Assembly (NCBI RefSeq): GCF_019916085.1 | Contig: NZ_CP049834.1 | Coordinates: 2,184,501 to 2,248,500 of the forward strand | Direction of reading: 5' to 3' | Length of the DNA: 64,000 nucleotides | DNA from: Aquirufa lenticrescens | GTDB taxonomy: Bacteria > Bacteroidota > Bacteroidia > Cytophagales > Spirosomataceae | In this document: positions 26,053 through 33,543 of the stretch, piece by piece | Layout: each line of letters starts with the position of its first letter | How positions within the stretch are numbered: position 1 is the stretch's first letter | Made by a program: the position numbers and the translations under genes | The notes under the pieces: generated by a model | What the model was told of the DNA's origin: nothing | Databases searched by the model: none | What the model saw: only the letters and a program-made list of their open reading frames with translations

Positions 26053-26090
26053 ATGCCTAATTTGACTCTACTCTAACTAATTTGAAATGC

Positions 26091-26118
26091 AAAAAGGGCG
26101 ATTAATCGCCCTTTTTTT
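26091..26118. terminator. Bidirectional terminator between rlmD and dnaB
   Basis: AAAGGGCGAT-TA-ATCGCCCTTT is a near-perfect stem with an A run on one side and seven T on the other, so it works for both convergent genes. Confidence 0.92.
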
Positions 26119-26120
26119 AT

Positions 26121-26143
26121 CTCTACTCTCTACTCTCTACTCT
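26121..26143. repeat. Tandem 7-bp repeat (CTCTACT)x3 at the dnaB stop codon
   Basis: Three exact copies of CTCTACT plus CT, reading on the minus strand as TAG followed by AGTAGAG repeats. It runs into the dnaB TAG stop. A related CTCTACTCTAAC occurs at 26066-26077 on the other side of the terminator, in the same orientation. Confidence 0.85.
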
Positions 26144-27731
26144 AAAACGGAGTGTTAAGTGGATCATAATCCTCCGGCGGTAAATTCATCTTACTTCCTT
26201 TGAAGACAGAATCGTTACTAGACTCAAATGCGGATGTTTGATCACCTAGTGCACTTAAGTCGAAGTTACCACCTTCATTGTTTGAGAAAGGTTGGAAATC
26301 TAAATCACAGTATTTGGTGAATTTACCAATGAATTTCAGCCAAACGCTATCGAGTGATCCAGAACGGTTTTTGGCCATAATAATCTCTCCCATTCCCGTA
26401 ATAGAGTTTCCTTGATCATCTGCTGTGATGCCATAGTATTCAGGGCGGTAGATAAACATAACTTGATCGGCATCTTGCTCGATGGCTCCAGATTCACGAA
26501 GGTCAGACAGTTGAGGTTTCTTGTTTCCTCCACGGGTCTCTGTAGAACGGTTTAATTGAGAAAGGGCAATGACTGGCACATCTAATTCTTTCGCTAATTG
26601 CTTCAGTGCACGGGAAATTTGGGCGATTTCTTGTTCGCGGTTACCGCTGGCTCCTTTACCCGAACTATCTCCAGTCATTAGCTGCAAGTAATCGATGACG
26701 ATGAGGTCGATGCCTTTTTGGGCTTTCAAACGACGACATTTCGCTCTCAATTCTAAAATGGATAAAGCTGGCGTGTCATCAATAAACATATTCGCTTCGA
26801 ACAATTTATTGATTTTCGTGTGTAATTGCTGCCATTCATGTGGCTCCAATTTTCCTTTACGAATTTTCTCTGCCTCAATCTCAGCTTCAGCCGAAATAAT
26901 ACGATTTACAAGCTGCACTGCGCTCATCTCTAGCGAGAATAGAGCCACAGAATGTCCAAAATCAACAGCAGCATTACGGCAAGCCGAAACGACAAAGGCC
27001 GTCTTACCCATACCTGGACGAGCCGCGATAATGATTAATTCTTGTCTTTGCCAGCCAGATGTCAATCGATCTAAGTCCGTAAATCCGGACGGAATACCTG
27101 TTAAACCACTTTTTTGTAATTGTTTCTTTTCTAATTCATCCACGGCCTTCTTCAAGATATCCGACATACTTTCGTAATTCTTACGGATATTGGATTCTGC
27201 GATGGTAAAAAGCTCCTGCTCCATTTTATCTAATAAATGAAACACGTCAGACGTGTCTTCATAAGATAGGCGTTGGATTTCAGAAGATATTTGAATAAGC
27301 TGACGCTTTAAATATTGCTCAATGATGATTCTAGCGTGGAATTCAACGTTCGAAGTGGAACTAACACGCGAAGTTAATTGAGCTAAGTAACTAGTGCCAC
27401 CTGCTTTTTCTAGGCTACCGTTTTGCTTTAAAAAATTGTTAACGGTAAGTAAATCAACTGGTTGAGAAGCTTGGAATAAACCTTGAATGGCCTCAAATAT
27501 CAACTGGTGTCCTTCTTTGTAAAAGGAGGCAGGTCTTAGTAATTCGATGACGTTTGCTAAGGGTTCTTTCTCTAACATTAATGCCCCTAATAAGGCTTCT
27601 TCTAGGTCAACCGCTTGAGGAGGTAATTTTCCTAAACCCAAATCGCTTAAACGCGTGGGCCCTGCTTGCGTACGAACGCCAGCAGACTGATTTCCTTTTT
27701 TATAAATGGATGAAGGGGTGTTAGATTCCAT
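26142..27731 (-). CDS. dnaB: Replicative DNA helicase DnaB
   Basis: 529 aa. The N-terminal DnaB domain (about 35-140, PQAVDLEEALLGALMLEKE) is followed by a RecA-type motor with Walker A ARPGMGKTAF (about 240), Walker B LIVIDYLQLM, and the DnaB-specific SQLNRSTETRG and SDLRESGAIEQDAD motifs. This is the ring helicase of the replication fork. The C-terminal tail (residues about 480-529) is an extended linker, somewhat longer than in E. coli. No intein is present. It is monocistronic, with the dnaB TAG stop inside a 7-bp tandem repeat. Confidence 0.96.
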   Translation of the reverse strand: MESNTPSSIYKKGNQSAGVRTQAGPTRLSDLGLGKLPPQAVDLEEALLGALMLEKEPLANVIELLRPASFYKEGHQLIFEAIQGLFQASQPVDLLTVNNFLKQNGSLEKAGGTSYLAQLTSRVSSTSNVEFHARIIIEQYLKRQLIQISSEIQRLSYEDTSDVFHLLDKMEQELFTIAESNIRKNYESMSDILKKAVDELEKKQLQKSGLTGIPSGFTDLDRLTSGWQRQELIIIAARPGMGKTAFVVSACRNAAVDFGHSVALFSLEMSAVQLVNRIISAEAEIEAEKIRKGKLEPHEWQQLHTKINKLFEANMFIDDTPALSILELRAKCRRLKAQKGIDLIVIDYLQLMTGDSSGKGASGNREQEIAQISRALKQLAKELDVPVIALSQLNRSTETRGGNKKPQLSDLRESGAIEQDADQVMFIYRPEYYGITADDQGNSITGMGEIIMAKNRSGSLDSVWLKFIGKFTKYCDLDFQPFSNNEGGNFDLSALGDQTSAFESSNDSVFKGSKMNLPPEDYDPLNTPF

Positions 27732-27834
27732 ACCACAATTTTACGTTAAATTTTCAAAATTATCTTATAAAGGAAGATATTAAATTTCAAGAATTTCTTA
27801 TTTTTACTCCCATACGATTTAAACCCATTTTTAC

Positions 27835-28794
27835 TTGTTAGAAAAAATAATTTCCCTCTCAGAGGTCTCTCTAATTGACTTTTTAGGCGTAGCAAACGTA
27901 AATATCAATTTGTTGATAAACGCCTTTCCTCAGTCCAAAATCATTGCCCGTGGCGAACAATTAACCGTTCGCGGATCGAACGATCAAATTGCTTTAGTAG
28001 AAGCGATAGTGAACTCCTGTGTGGCTCATTTGGACAAACACCATACCCTCACTGAAAAACACATGCAAGCCTACATTGATGCGGTGTTGAATCCGACGGG
28101 TGAGGAATCAGAACAACCCTGGGTGGAGGATAAAGACGTGCTTCTTTTTGGCAATAAAGGAATCGTGATTAAGGCCAAAACTCCGAATCAACGTAAATTG
28201 GTCGATGCCGCTACCACGAATGACATCGTCTTTGCAATTGGACCTGCAGGTACAGGTAAAACCTATACTGCGGTGGCCTTAGCTGTAAAGGCATTGAAGA
28301 ATAAAGAAGTTAAGAAAATTATCATCACTCGACCGGCAGTAGAAGCTGGTGAAAACCTGGGTTTCTTACCTGGGGATTTGAAAGAGAAAATTGATCCTTA
28401 TTTGCGTCCCATTTATGATGCATTGGATGATATGATTCCCGCAGAGAAATTGAAATTCTATTTAGAAAATCGGACGATTGAAATTGCGCCTTTGGCCTAT
28501 ATGCGCGGACGTACCTTAAATAAAGCTTTTATTTTATTAGATGAGGCTCAAAACACCACTTCCATGCAAATGAAGATGTTTTTGACGCGTATGGGTATCC
28601 AATCGAAGACGATTATTACGGGTGACAAATCCCAAGTCGATTTACCTAAAAACCAAACATCAGGTCTAGGAGAAGCAGAACGTATCCTTTCTGGAATTAA
28701 TGGAATTGCCTTTGTCGAATTGGACGGTTCAGACGTTGTTCGTCACCGATTAGTGCGTAAAATCATCGAGGCATATGGAAAGCAAGAAAAATAG
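27835..28794 (+). CDS. PhoH-like ATPase
   Basis: 319 aa using a TTG start at 27835. There is no in-frame ATG upstream before a stop at 27820, and the next ATG lies about 78 codons in, within the conserved domain, so TTG is the only sensible start. The N-terminus (VSLIDFLGVANVNINLL...IIARGEQLTVRG) is the KH-like region of PhoH proteins. The ATPase core shows Walker A GPAGTGKTYTA, RPAVEAGENLGFLPGDLKEK and Walker B FILLDEAQN. PhoH-family proteins are RNA-linked ATPases; the precise role is unknown. The GNAT gene downstream overlaps its end by 20 bases. Confidence 0.9.
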   Translation: MLEKIISLSEVSLIDFLGVANVNINLLINAFPQSKIIARGEQLTVRGSNDQIALVEAIVNSCVAHLDKHHTLTEKHMQAYIDAVLNPTGEESEQPWVEDKDVLLFGNKGIVIKAKTPNQRKLVDAATTNDIVFAIGPAGTGKTYTAVALAVKALKNKEVKKIIITRPAVEAGENLGFLPGDLKEKIDPYLRPIYDALDDMIPAEKLKFYLENRTIEIAPLAYMRGRTLNKAFILLDEAQNTTSMQMKMFLTRMGIQSKTIITGDKSQVDLPKNQTSGLGEAERILSGINGIAFVELDGSDVVRHRLVRKIIEAYGKQEK

Positions 28795-29245
28795 GATCAT
28801 TCAGGCGATTAGTCCGGAAGAAATCGAACAGGTATTTGCCATTCGGACGGAAGTGTTTGTCGAAGAACAAAAGTGCTTGCCGTCTGAGGAATTTGATGAG
28901 TTAGATGCAGTAGCCAAACATTATTTACTGTTTGAAGACGCCACACCAGTGGCAACGGGTCGATACCGCAAAACAGAAAAAGGAATTAAGGTGGAGCGAA
29001 TCGCTACGTTGGAGTCAGCCCGCGGTAAAGGCTATGCCTCTCTGATTATACAGCATATTTTTGAAGAATCAGCTATAGAATATCCCGATTGTCATCATTA
29101 CTATTTACACGCTCAAGTTTCCGTTATGCCTTTGTATGCTTCTTTAGGATTTCAGCCTTATGGAGATACGTTTATTGAGGCGGATATTGTGCATCAAGCG
29201 ATGGAGCTAGACAGTGGTCAGTGGACAGTAGACAGTGGGCAGTAA
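28775..29245 (+). CDS. GNAT-family N-acetyltransferase with C-terminus encoded by an intergenic repeat
   Basis: 156 aa; the start overlaps phoH by 20 bases. The GNAT fold is clear: FAIRTEVFVEEQKCLP, VATGRYRK, IATLESARGKGYASLIIQHI (acetyl-CoA loop) and YLHAQVSVMPLYASLGFQPYG. It resembles the ElaA/YjcF-type small GNATs. The natural domain ends near residue 144 (VHQAMEL). The last 12 residues (DSGQWTVDSGQ plus flank) are encoded by a short-word repeat whose inverted copy lies 80 bases away at the DUF3127 stop, so the tail was probably acquired when the repeat inserted. The substrate is unknown. Confidence 0.85.
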   Translation: MESKKNRIIQAISPEEIEQVFAIRTEVFVEEQKCLPSEEFDELDAVAKHYLLFEDATPVATGRYRKTEKGIKVERIATLESARGKGYASLIIQHIFEESAIEYPDCHHYYLHAQVSVMPLYASLGFQPYGDTFIEADIVHQAMELDSGQWTVDSGQ

Positions 29246-29350
29246 AAACGCTGAAGTCAAAGTGGATTGTTTGTAAATAAAAAAGCCAGAACAATGTTCC
29301 AGCTTTATTATTTAACTAATTCTGTCTACTGCCGACTGACCACTGCCGAC
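29208..29350. repeat. Inverted short-word repeat pair flanking a terminator (GNAT/DUF3127 junction)
   Basis: Arm A 29212-29235 and arm B 29322-29345 match at 22 of 24 positions in inverted orientation (core CAGTGGTCAGT then GCAGTAGACAG in B). Each arm is itself made of the repeated word CAGT/GACAGT/GGTCAGT. Arm A (29208-29243) is read as the end of the GNAT gene; arm B (to 29350) abuts the TAG stop of the DUF3127 gene. The terminator hairpin lies between. Confidence 0.85.
29278..29310. terminator. Bidirectional terminator between GNAT and DUF3127 genes
   Basis: AAAGC-CA-GAAC-AAT-GTTC-CA-GCTTT, an interrupted stem with A and T runs on both sides (29282-29306). Confidence 0.7.
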
Positions 29351-29718
29351 TAAAAAGGCAAATCATCCCCACTCTCAGCCGCTAATGGAGGAAATTGGTA
29401 TCCGCCTGCTGCTGGTGTAGGCTCCACTCCTGCTGGGATTGAACCAGTGCGATCTAACCGATATGCACGGATTTCAGTGTACCAACGTTCGTTGTATTCT
29501 CTTGATTCTACGTTGAATTGTACTTTTACGATTTCGCCCTCTTGAACCGGACCTAAATCTTGTGTTTTATCACCCCAAACTGACATACATACCTTTTTAG
29601 GGTATTGATCTTGTGTTTCGATCACAAATTCTTGTTTGATCCAGTTGGTGCCGTTTTTACCTGTTCCTGTAACCTCAGGTAATTTCTTGATTAATTTTCC
29701 GCTTATTTCTAAAGCCAT
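29350..29718 (-). CDS. DUF3127 protein (OB-fold, single-stranded-DNA-binding-like)
   Basis: 122 aa from ATG 29718 (MALEISGKLIKKLPEVTG); a longer frame upstream is rejected because family members start here. The body (WIKQEFVIETQDQYPKKVCMSVWGDK...GEIVKVQFNVESREYNERWYTEIRAYRL) is typical of DUF3127, a Bacteroidota family with an SSB-like OB fold. The C-terminus ends in acidic DDLPF, very like the SSB tip that recruits repair and replication proteins. It probably binds single-stranded nucleic acid, but this is not shown. Confidence 0.82.
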   Translation of the reverse strand: MALEISGKLIKKLPEVTGTGKNGTNWIKQEFVIETQDQYPKKVCMSVWGDKTQDLGPVQEGEIVKVQFNVESREYNERWYTEIRAYRLDRTGSIPAGVEPTPAAGGYQFPPLAAESGDDLPF

Positions 29719-29790
29719 TGTACTGATTTTTTTGAGTTCTGTAATTCTTGGCAAGTAAGTAAATAATTGGTAATTTTACTAACCGTTTTT

Positions 29791-29873
29791 GGCGATGTGG
29801 TGAAATTGGTAGACACGCTACCTTGAGGTGGTAGTGCCGTTAAGGTTTGGGAGTTCGAATCTCCCCATCGTCA
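29791..29873 (+). tRNA. tRNA-Leu (anticodon GAG)
   Basis: The acceptor stem GGCGATG pairs with CATCGTC (one G-U). The D arm contains GTGAAATTGGTAGACAC, and the anticodon stem CTACC/GGTAG encloses the loop TTGAGGT with anticodon GAG. A class II variable arm (TGCCGTTAAGGT) and a T arm with GGGAGTTCGAATCTCCC follow. The discriminator is A, and CCA is not encoded. It reads CUC/CUU codons. Confidence 0.97.
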
Positions 29874-29900
29874 CTTAAATTTTTGTTTAATCTGTAAATC

Positions 29901-30899
29901 ATGTTGAAGATGAAACCTTACAGTGTATTGCTCTACTATAACTATACTCCTATTCCTAATCCGGAAGAGTACCGTGTAAAACACCACCTTTTTTGTATTG
30001 AGAATAACCTTTTGGGACGTATTATCGTCGCTGCAGAGGGTTTAAATGGAACCGTTTCTGGTTTGAAAGCTGACTGTGATGCTTATATGCGTTGGCTAGA
30101 AGCTGATCCCATCTTTGCCGGAACTGATTTTGACTTTAAAGTAGATTATCACGAAGCGCATTCGTTTAATAAACTGCATGTTCGTGTAAAAAATGAAATT
30201 GTGCATTCTGATTTAGGAGTTGATCCTCGCGTTAGAACAGGCAAGCATCTGAAGCCGAAGGAATTCAAGCAATTATTGAAGAATGACCCAGATGTTGTCT
30301 TAGTGGATATGCGTTCGAATTATGAGCACGAATTAGGTCGTTTTAAAGGCGCCTATACGTTTGATATGGAGAATCTGCGCGATTTACCTGATCATGTGCA
30401 GGAGATTGAGCATTTGAAAAACAAAAAGGTCATAACTTATTGTACGGGTGGGATTAAGTGTGAAAAAGCATCTGCCTATCTCATTGAAAAAGGATTTACG
30501 GATGTCTATCAATTGCACGGAGGTATCATTAAATATGGTCTAGAAGAAGGTGGCGAGGATTTTGATGGTTCATGCTATGTTTTTGATAACCGAGTAGCGA
30601 CGCCGGTTAATTCGGTCAATCCGGAGATTGTATCTGAATGCCATGTTTGTCATACGAAATCTGATCACATGGTTAATTGTGCGAATCCGGAATGCAATGA
30701 GCATTTAGCTATTTGCCCATCTTGTCTTAAAGAGATGGAAGGCGCCTGCTCTCCTGAATGTAAAGAACACCCTCGAAAGCGGCCTTACAATGAGAAAGGA
30801 TATTATTCCAAAAACTCAGTGGGTTATTCTCCTGAATTAGGATTCAAATCTTTTAAACGGACAGAGAAAATAGAAAAACAAAAAAAGGCTCAGTTATGA
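29901..30899 (+). CDS. trhO: tRNA uridine(34) hydroxylase TrhO (rhodanese family, formerly UPF0176/YceA)
   Basis: 332 aa. An N-terminal ferredoxin-like domain (SVLLYYNYTPIPNPEEYR...VAAEGLNGTVSG) is followed by a rhodanese domain with the catalytic Cys181 in ITYCTGGIKCEKASAYL. A C-terminal cysteine-rich region (CHVCHTK, CANPEC, CPSCLKEMEGACSPECKEHPRKRPY) is usual for the long form. TrhO makes 5-hydroxyuridine at tRNA position 34 using O2. It starts 27 bases after tRNA-Leu and may be co-transcribed with it. Its end overlaps the convergent serine hydrolase gene by 10 bases, with the terminator inside the coding ends. Confidence 0.92.
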   Translation: MLKMKPYSVLLYYNYTPIPNPEEYRVKHHLFCIENNLLGRIIVAAEGLNGTVSGLKADCDAYMRWLEADPIFAGTDFDFKVDYHEAHSFNKLHVRVKNEIVHSDLGVDPRVRTGKHLKPKEFKQLLKNDPDVVLVDMRSNYEHELGRFKGAYTFDMENLRDLPDHVQEIEHLKNKKVITYCTGGIKCEKASAYLIEKGFTDVYQLHGGIIKYGLEEGGEDFDGSCYVFDNRVATPVNSVNPEIVSECHVCHTKSDHMVNCANPECNEHLAICPSCLKEMEGACSPECKEHPRKRPYNEKGYYSKNSVGYSPELGFKSFKRTEKIEKQKKAQL

Positions 30900-30908
30900 G
30901 CCTTTTTT
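30881..30908. terminator. Bidirectional terminator inside overlapping 3' ends
   Basis: AAAAAAGGCTCA-GTTA-TGAGCCTTTTTT, a perfect 12-bp stem. It covers the last codons of both trhO and the convergent serine hydrolase gene. Confidence 0.92.
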
Positions 30909-32392
30909 ATTTCTTGGATGTGGTATTCCTGGATGAGAGCTGGAGTCTCGGGACTTAGTGTAAAATACACTTCGGCACTTCCTTTTTCTCCATCGACCCG
31001 AAAGGTGCCTCTCAGGTTATTTTCTGGTTCAATCTCTTGAATGGACCGAATGGCTCCTATTTTTCCAAAGATAGCCTTTGCTTCAGCTGCTAACTTTTCG
31101 GGGAAATAATCGAGGAAGAAGTTTTCGGCAAAAATCCCCTTTTCAGTCGCGTTCTTCCAATCCGGTAATAAGCGGACTAATTCTGCTTGTCTTTGCTTTA
31201 AAATAGCAGATGCCAGTAATTTTCGTGGACTCAGCTTAGTTGAAGAAATTAGGGAATCTAGCACTTTAAGGTTGATAAAACTCGCTGGTGCATAGGTCAC
31301 GTTCGCGAAAGAGATGATGCCTAAATCATAATCTGGATAAATGCGCCAATTACTTCCAAAACCCGGTAATCCTCCTGAATGTCCCAAAGAGCGTCTTCCT
31401 TGATCATCTTGTAGGAAACTTAAACCATAGCCATAGGAAGTAAAGGAACTACCGATTCGGCCGTTTGGATAGGTGTATTTGGGATTAAACCCGCTGATGT
31501 TCCATGGGAATTGCATTTCTCGTAAGGAACTACGTTTAAGTGGGCCTTTTTCTGTTTCATCTCGCTCTGGCCAGGCAGATAAGTGCAAAGCAGTGTATTT
31601 GCTGAAATCTTCCAAAGTAGTGATCAATCCCCCCATCGCACCATAGGCTCCATCGTGCTCCATGGGTTGTTTCACCCATTTATTATCTAACCAACGGTAT
31701 CCATAGGCTAATTTGTTTGCGGGGACTTCACTGTATTCCCAATAGGTATTATTCATTCCTAAGGGCTTGAAAATGTGTTCTTGAATGTAAGATTGGTAGC
31801 TTTGACCGCTTACGTTTTTGATGATCAAACCTAACATCGCAAATCCCATATTGCTATATTCATAGCTAACGCCTGGGTTTGTAGAGAAGGTGATTCCTTT
31901 TTTGATCATCGATTTGAAGGTTTCATCTGAAATGCCTAATTGGCGATCTCCCCACGGATTATCTTCGGGAAATCCAGCCGCATGGGTTAATAAATGACGA
32001 ATGGTGATGACAGGGGCATCTTTTGTTAGAGATTGAGTCGACTTTAATTCTGGAATGTAATTAGCTGCCGGATCATCTAAGCGTAATTTGCCTGCGTCTC
32101 TCAGCTGAAGAATGGCCATACTGGCAAAGCTTTTAGACATCGAAGCAATGCGAAAATCAATCGTCTTGTCGGCCTTTATGCCGTTCTCTATTTGAGCAAG
32201 ACCTAGTGCATTGGAATGAATCAAACGCCCTTGGTAAACAATTCCATAAACGAGACCAGGCATTTTAGAAAGGTTCGCTTGTTGTTTGAATAAGGAATCA
32301 AGCGTGGGAATGAATGAACGAATCTTTTCATCATTTGTTTGAGCGCTAAGACTGAAAGTTGCCGCAAGGAGGAAGAATAGGAGTTTTTTCAT
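30890..32392 (-). CDS. Secreted serine hydrolase, beta-lactamase (class C/esterase-like) family
   Basis: 500 aa with a signal peptide (KKLLFFLLAATFSLSAQ). The active-site motifs are SMSK (Ser84, Lys87), YSN in YEYSNMGF, and HSGGLPGFGSNW in place of KTG, as in penicillin-binding-protein-like esterases and D-aminopeptidases. A C-terminal domain of about 110 residues (from 390) has a lipocalin-like or DUF3471-like look. Periplasmic peptidase or esterase activity is likelier than antibiotic resistance. The start overlaps the upstream DUF1801 gene by 4 bases (ATGA). Confidence 0.87.
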   Translation of the reverse strand: MKKLLFFLLAATFSLSAQTNDEKIRSFIPTLDSLFKQQANLSKMPGLVYGIVYQGRLIHSNALGLAQIENGIKADKTIDFRIASMSKSFASMAILQLRDAGKLRLDDPAANYIPELKSTQSLTKDAPVITIRHLLTHAAGFPEDNPWGDRQLGISDETFKSMIKKGITFSTNPGVSYEYSNMGFAMLGLIIKNVSGQSYQSYIQEHIFKPLGMNNTYWEYSEVPANKLAYGYRWLDNKWVKQPMEHDGAYGAMGGLITTLEDFSKYTALHLSAWPERDETEKGPLKRSSLREMQFPWNISGFNPKYTYPNGRIGSSFTSYGYGLSFLQDDQGRRSLGHSGGLPGFGSNWRIYPDYDLGIISFANVTYAPASFINLKVLDSLISSTKLSPRKLLASAILKQRQAELVRLLPDWKNATEKGIFAENFFLDYFPEKLAAEAKAIFGKIGAIRSIQEIEPENNLRGTFRVDGEKGSAEVYFTLSPETPALIQEYHIQEIKKAHN

Positions 32393-32733
32393 CGTTTCTT
32401 TTTGGCTAAATTCTCCTGAACTCTAAATAAGGTAATCTCTTTAATGAGTTCCAATGGCATAGGCGAATGATATGGAAATTTAATCGCTCCTTTTGAACCC
32501 TCGTAGGGAGCTAATTCTTGTACAAAATTCTTAATCCCGCTAGGTGTTGGATAAAAACCTAAATGGTTATTCCAGGCCGCAAAGTGGATTAAATTGCCAT
32601 TTAACTTGAAAGTGGGCATCCCGTAAGACATCGTTTCTTCTGTTTCCTCCGGTACGACCGAACGAATCGCATCACGGACTTCGATTAAAATTTTCTGCGT
32701 GGCCTCCGGAAAGGTCTTAATGTATTCTTCCAT
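32389..32733 (-). CDS. DUF1801 (YdhG/iron-chaperone-like) protein
   Basis: 114 aa. The motifs EEYIKTFPEATQKILIEVRDAIRSVVPEETEETMSYGMPTFKLNG and LGFYPTPSGIKNF...KGAIKFPYHSPMPLELIKEI are characteristic of DUF1801. Members have a small frataxin-like/YdhG fold, and the biological role is unsettled. It lies between DUF2834 and the serine hydrolase in a same-strand run, with overlap downstream and 5 bases upstream. Confidence 0.85.
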   Translation of the reverse strand: MEEYIKTFPEATQKILIEVRDAIRSVVPEETEETMSYGMPTFKLNGNLIHFAAWNNHLGFYPTPSGIKNFVQELAPYEGSKGAIKFPYHSPMPLELIKEITLFRVQENLAKKKR

Positions 32734-32738
32734 GAATA

Positions 32739-33065
32739 TTAGGCTAATTGTCTGTGTCTAACGAATAAAAATAAGGGGAATGCAAAGGCAAAACCTATTA
32801 AAACGGTTGCCAATAAATAAAGGTACAAGCATTTGATTTTAATACGTAATCCCTCTACTAGTATAAAAAAGGTGCCAGCGATGGCGCCGGTCCAAAAATC
32901 ACAACTTAGACTTTTTGCATAAGGGTTAGTTGTCCAGGTGCTTTGGACAAAATCAATGACATTAAATTTTCCGTTGTTCAGCATCATTCCCTCATATACG
33001 TAATAAAAGGTAATACTCCCGCCTACAAGGGAAAGAACTAAATAGAGATAGTGTGCATTTTTCAT
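32739..33065 (-). CDS. DUF2834 small membrane protein
   Basis: 108 aa with about three membrane helices (residues 7-26, 58-72, 80-101). The pattern FVQSTWTTNPYAKSLSCDFWTGAIAGTFFILVEG is typical of DUF2834. The function is unknown. The start overlaps the upstream GreA-like gene by 4 bases (ATGA), implying coupled translation. Confidence 0.82.
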   Translation of the reverse strand: MKNAHYLYLVLSLVGGSITFYYVYEGMMLNNGKFNVIDFVQSTWTTNPYAKSLSCDFWTGAIAGTFFILVEGLRIKIKCLYLYLLATVLIGFAFAFPLFLFVRHRQLA

Positions 33066-33502
33066 AAGATTGATTTTATGGTGATATTGCGTCCTCGCAT
33101 TTCGATGCGATCCCCTACTCTTTTGCCCTTTAATTCGACTCCAAGTGGTGATTCAATGGAAATGGCATAAATGGAATCCAGTTTGCCGTATCCAATGGAG
33201 ATAAAATAGGTTTCTTGATCTGTCTCTACGAGGCTACCCTCTGAAATGACCACAGAAGCAGGTAAATCCGCTATTCTGTCTAATTTGGCAATAGAATTAA
33301 GTGTATTATCTACCAAAGCACTTAGCTTATCCATCTCTCGCTGCATCATTTCTCGACCTGTCTCAAATTTATCTCCGGCACTACTTTTGGTGTCAGAATC
33401 TCGGGATTCTTTGGCCAAAAGATACTCTCGACGGGCTTCTTCTAGTGTATTTTCTAAAATGGAACGCAGATTTGCCTGTATTTGAGACTTAGAGCTTTTC
33501 AT
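33062..33502 (-). CDS. GreA/GreB C-terminal-domain-like protein
   Basis: 146 aa from ATG 33502. The first half is a charged helical coiled coil (LRSILENTLEEARREYLLAKESRDSD...FETGREMMQREMDKLSALV), and the second half is a small beta domain (SLVETDQETYFISIGYGKLD...IESPLGVELKGKRVGDRIEMRGRNITIKSI) like the FKBP-type C-terminal domain of transcript cleavage factors. It is too short and diverged at the coiled-coil tip to assume transcript cleavage. It is the first gene of a four-gene run and divergent from the nucleoside phosphorylase gene by 41 bases. Confidence 0.7.
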   Translation of the reverse strand: MKSSKSQIQANLRSILENTLEEARREYLLAKESRDSDTKSSAGDKFETGREMMQREMDKLSALVDNTLNSIAKLDRIADLPASVVISEGSLVETDQETYFISIGYGKLDSIYAISIESPLGVELKGKRVGDRIEMRGRNITIKSIL

Positions 33503-33532
33503 GAATGACTTATTACATTGGAAAATTATCAA

Positions 33533-33540
33533 TAAATTTG
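33533..33540 (+). promoter_or_regulatory. -7 element TAAATTTG three bases before the nucleoside phosphorylase ATG
   Basis: A perfect TAnnTTTG match at 33533-33540 with ATG at 33544. If used, transcription would start at or near the A of the ATG, giving a leaderless mRNA. No well-spaced TTG is seen upstream. Confidence 0.45.
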
Positions 33541-33543
33541 CGC

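Noticed and set aside
26121-26143. Possible CRISPR-like array
   Set aside because: The unit is only 7 bases with no spacers, and no cas genes are present.
29208-29350. Insertion sequence ends
   Set aside because: No transposase frame lies between the arms, no target duplication is visible, and the arms are made of repeated short words.
30890-32392. Antibiotic-resistance beta-lactamase
   Set aside because: The third motif is HSG rather than KTG and there is an extra C-terminal domain, as in esterase/peptidase members.
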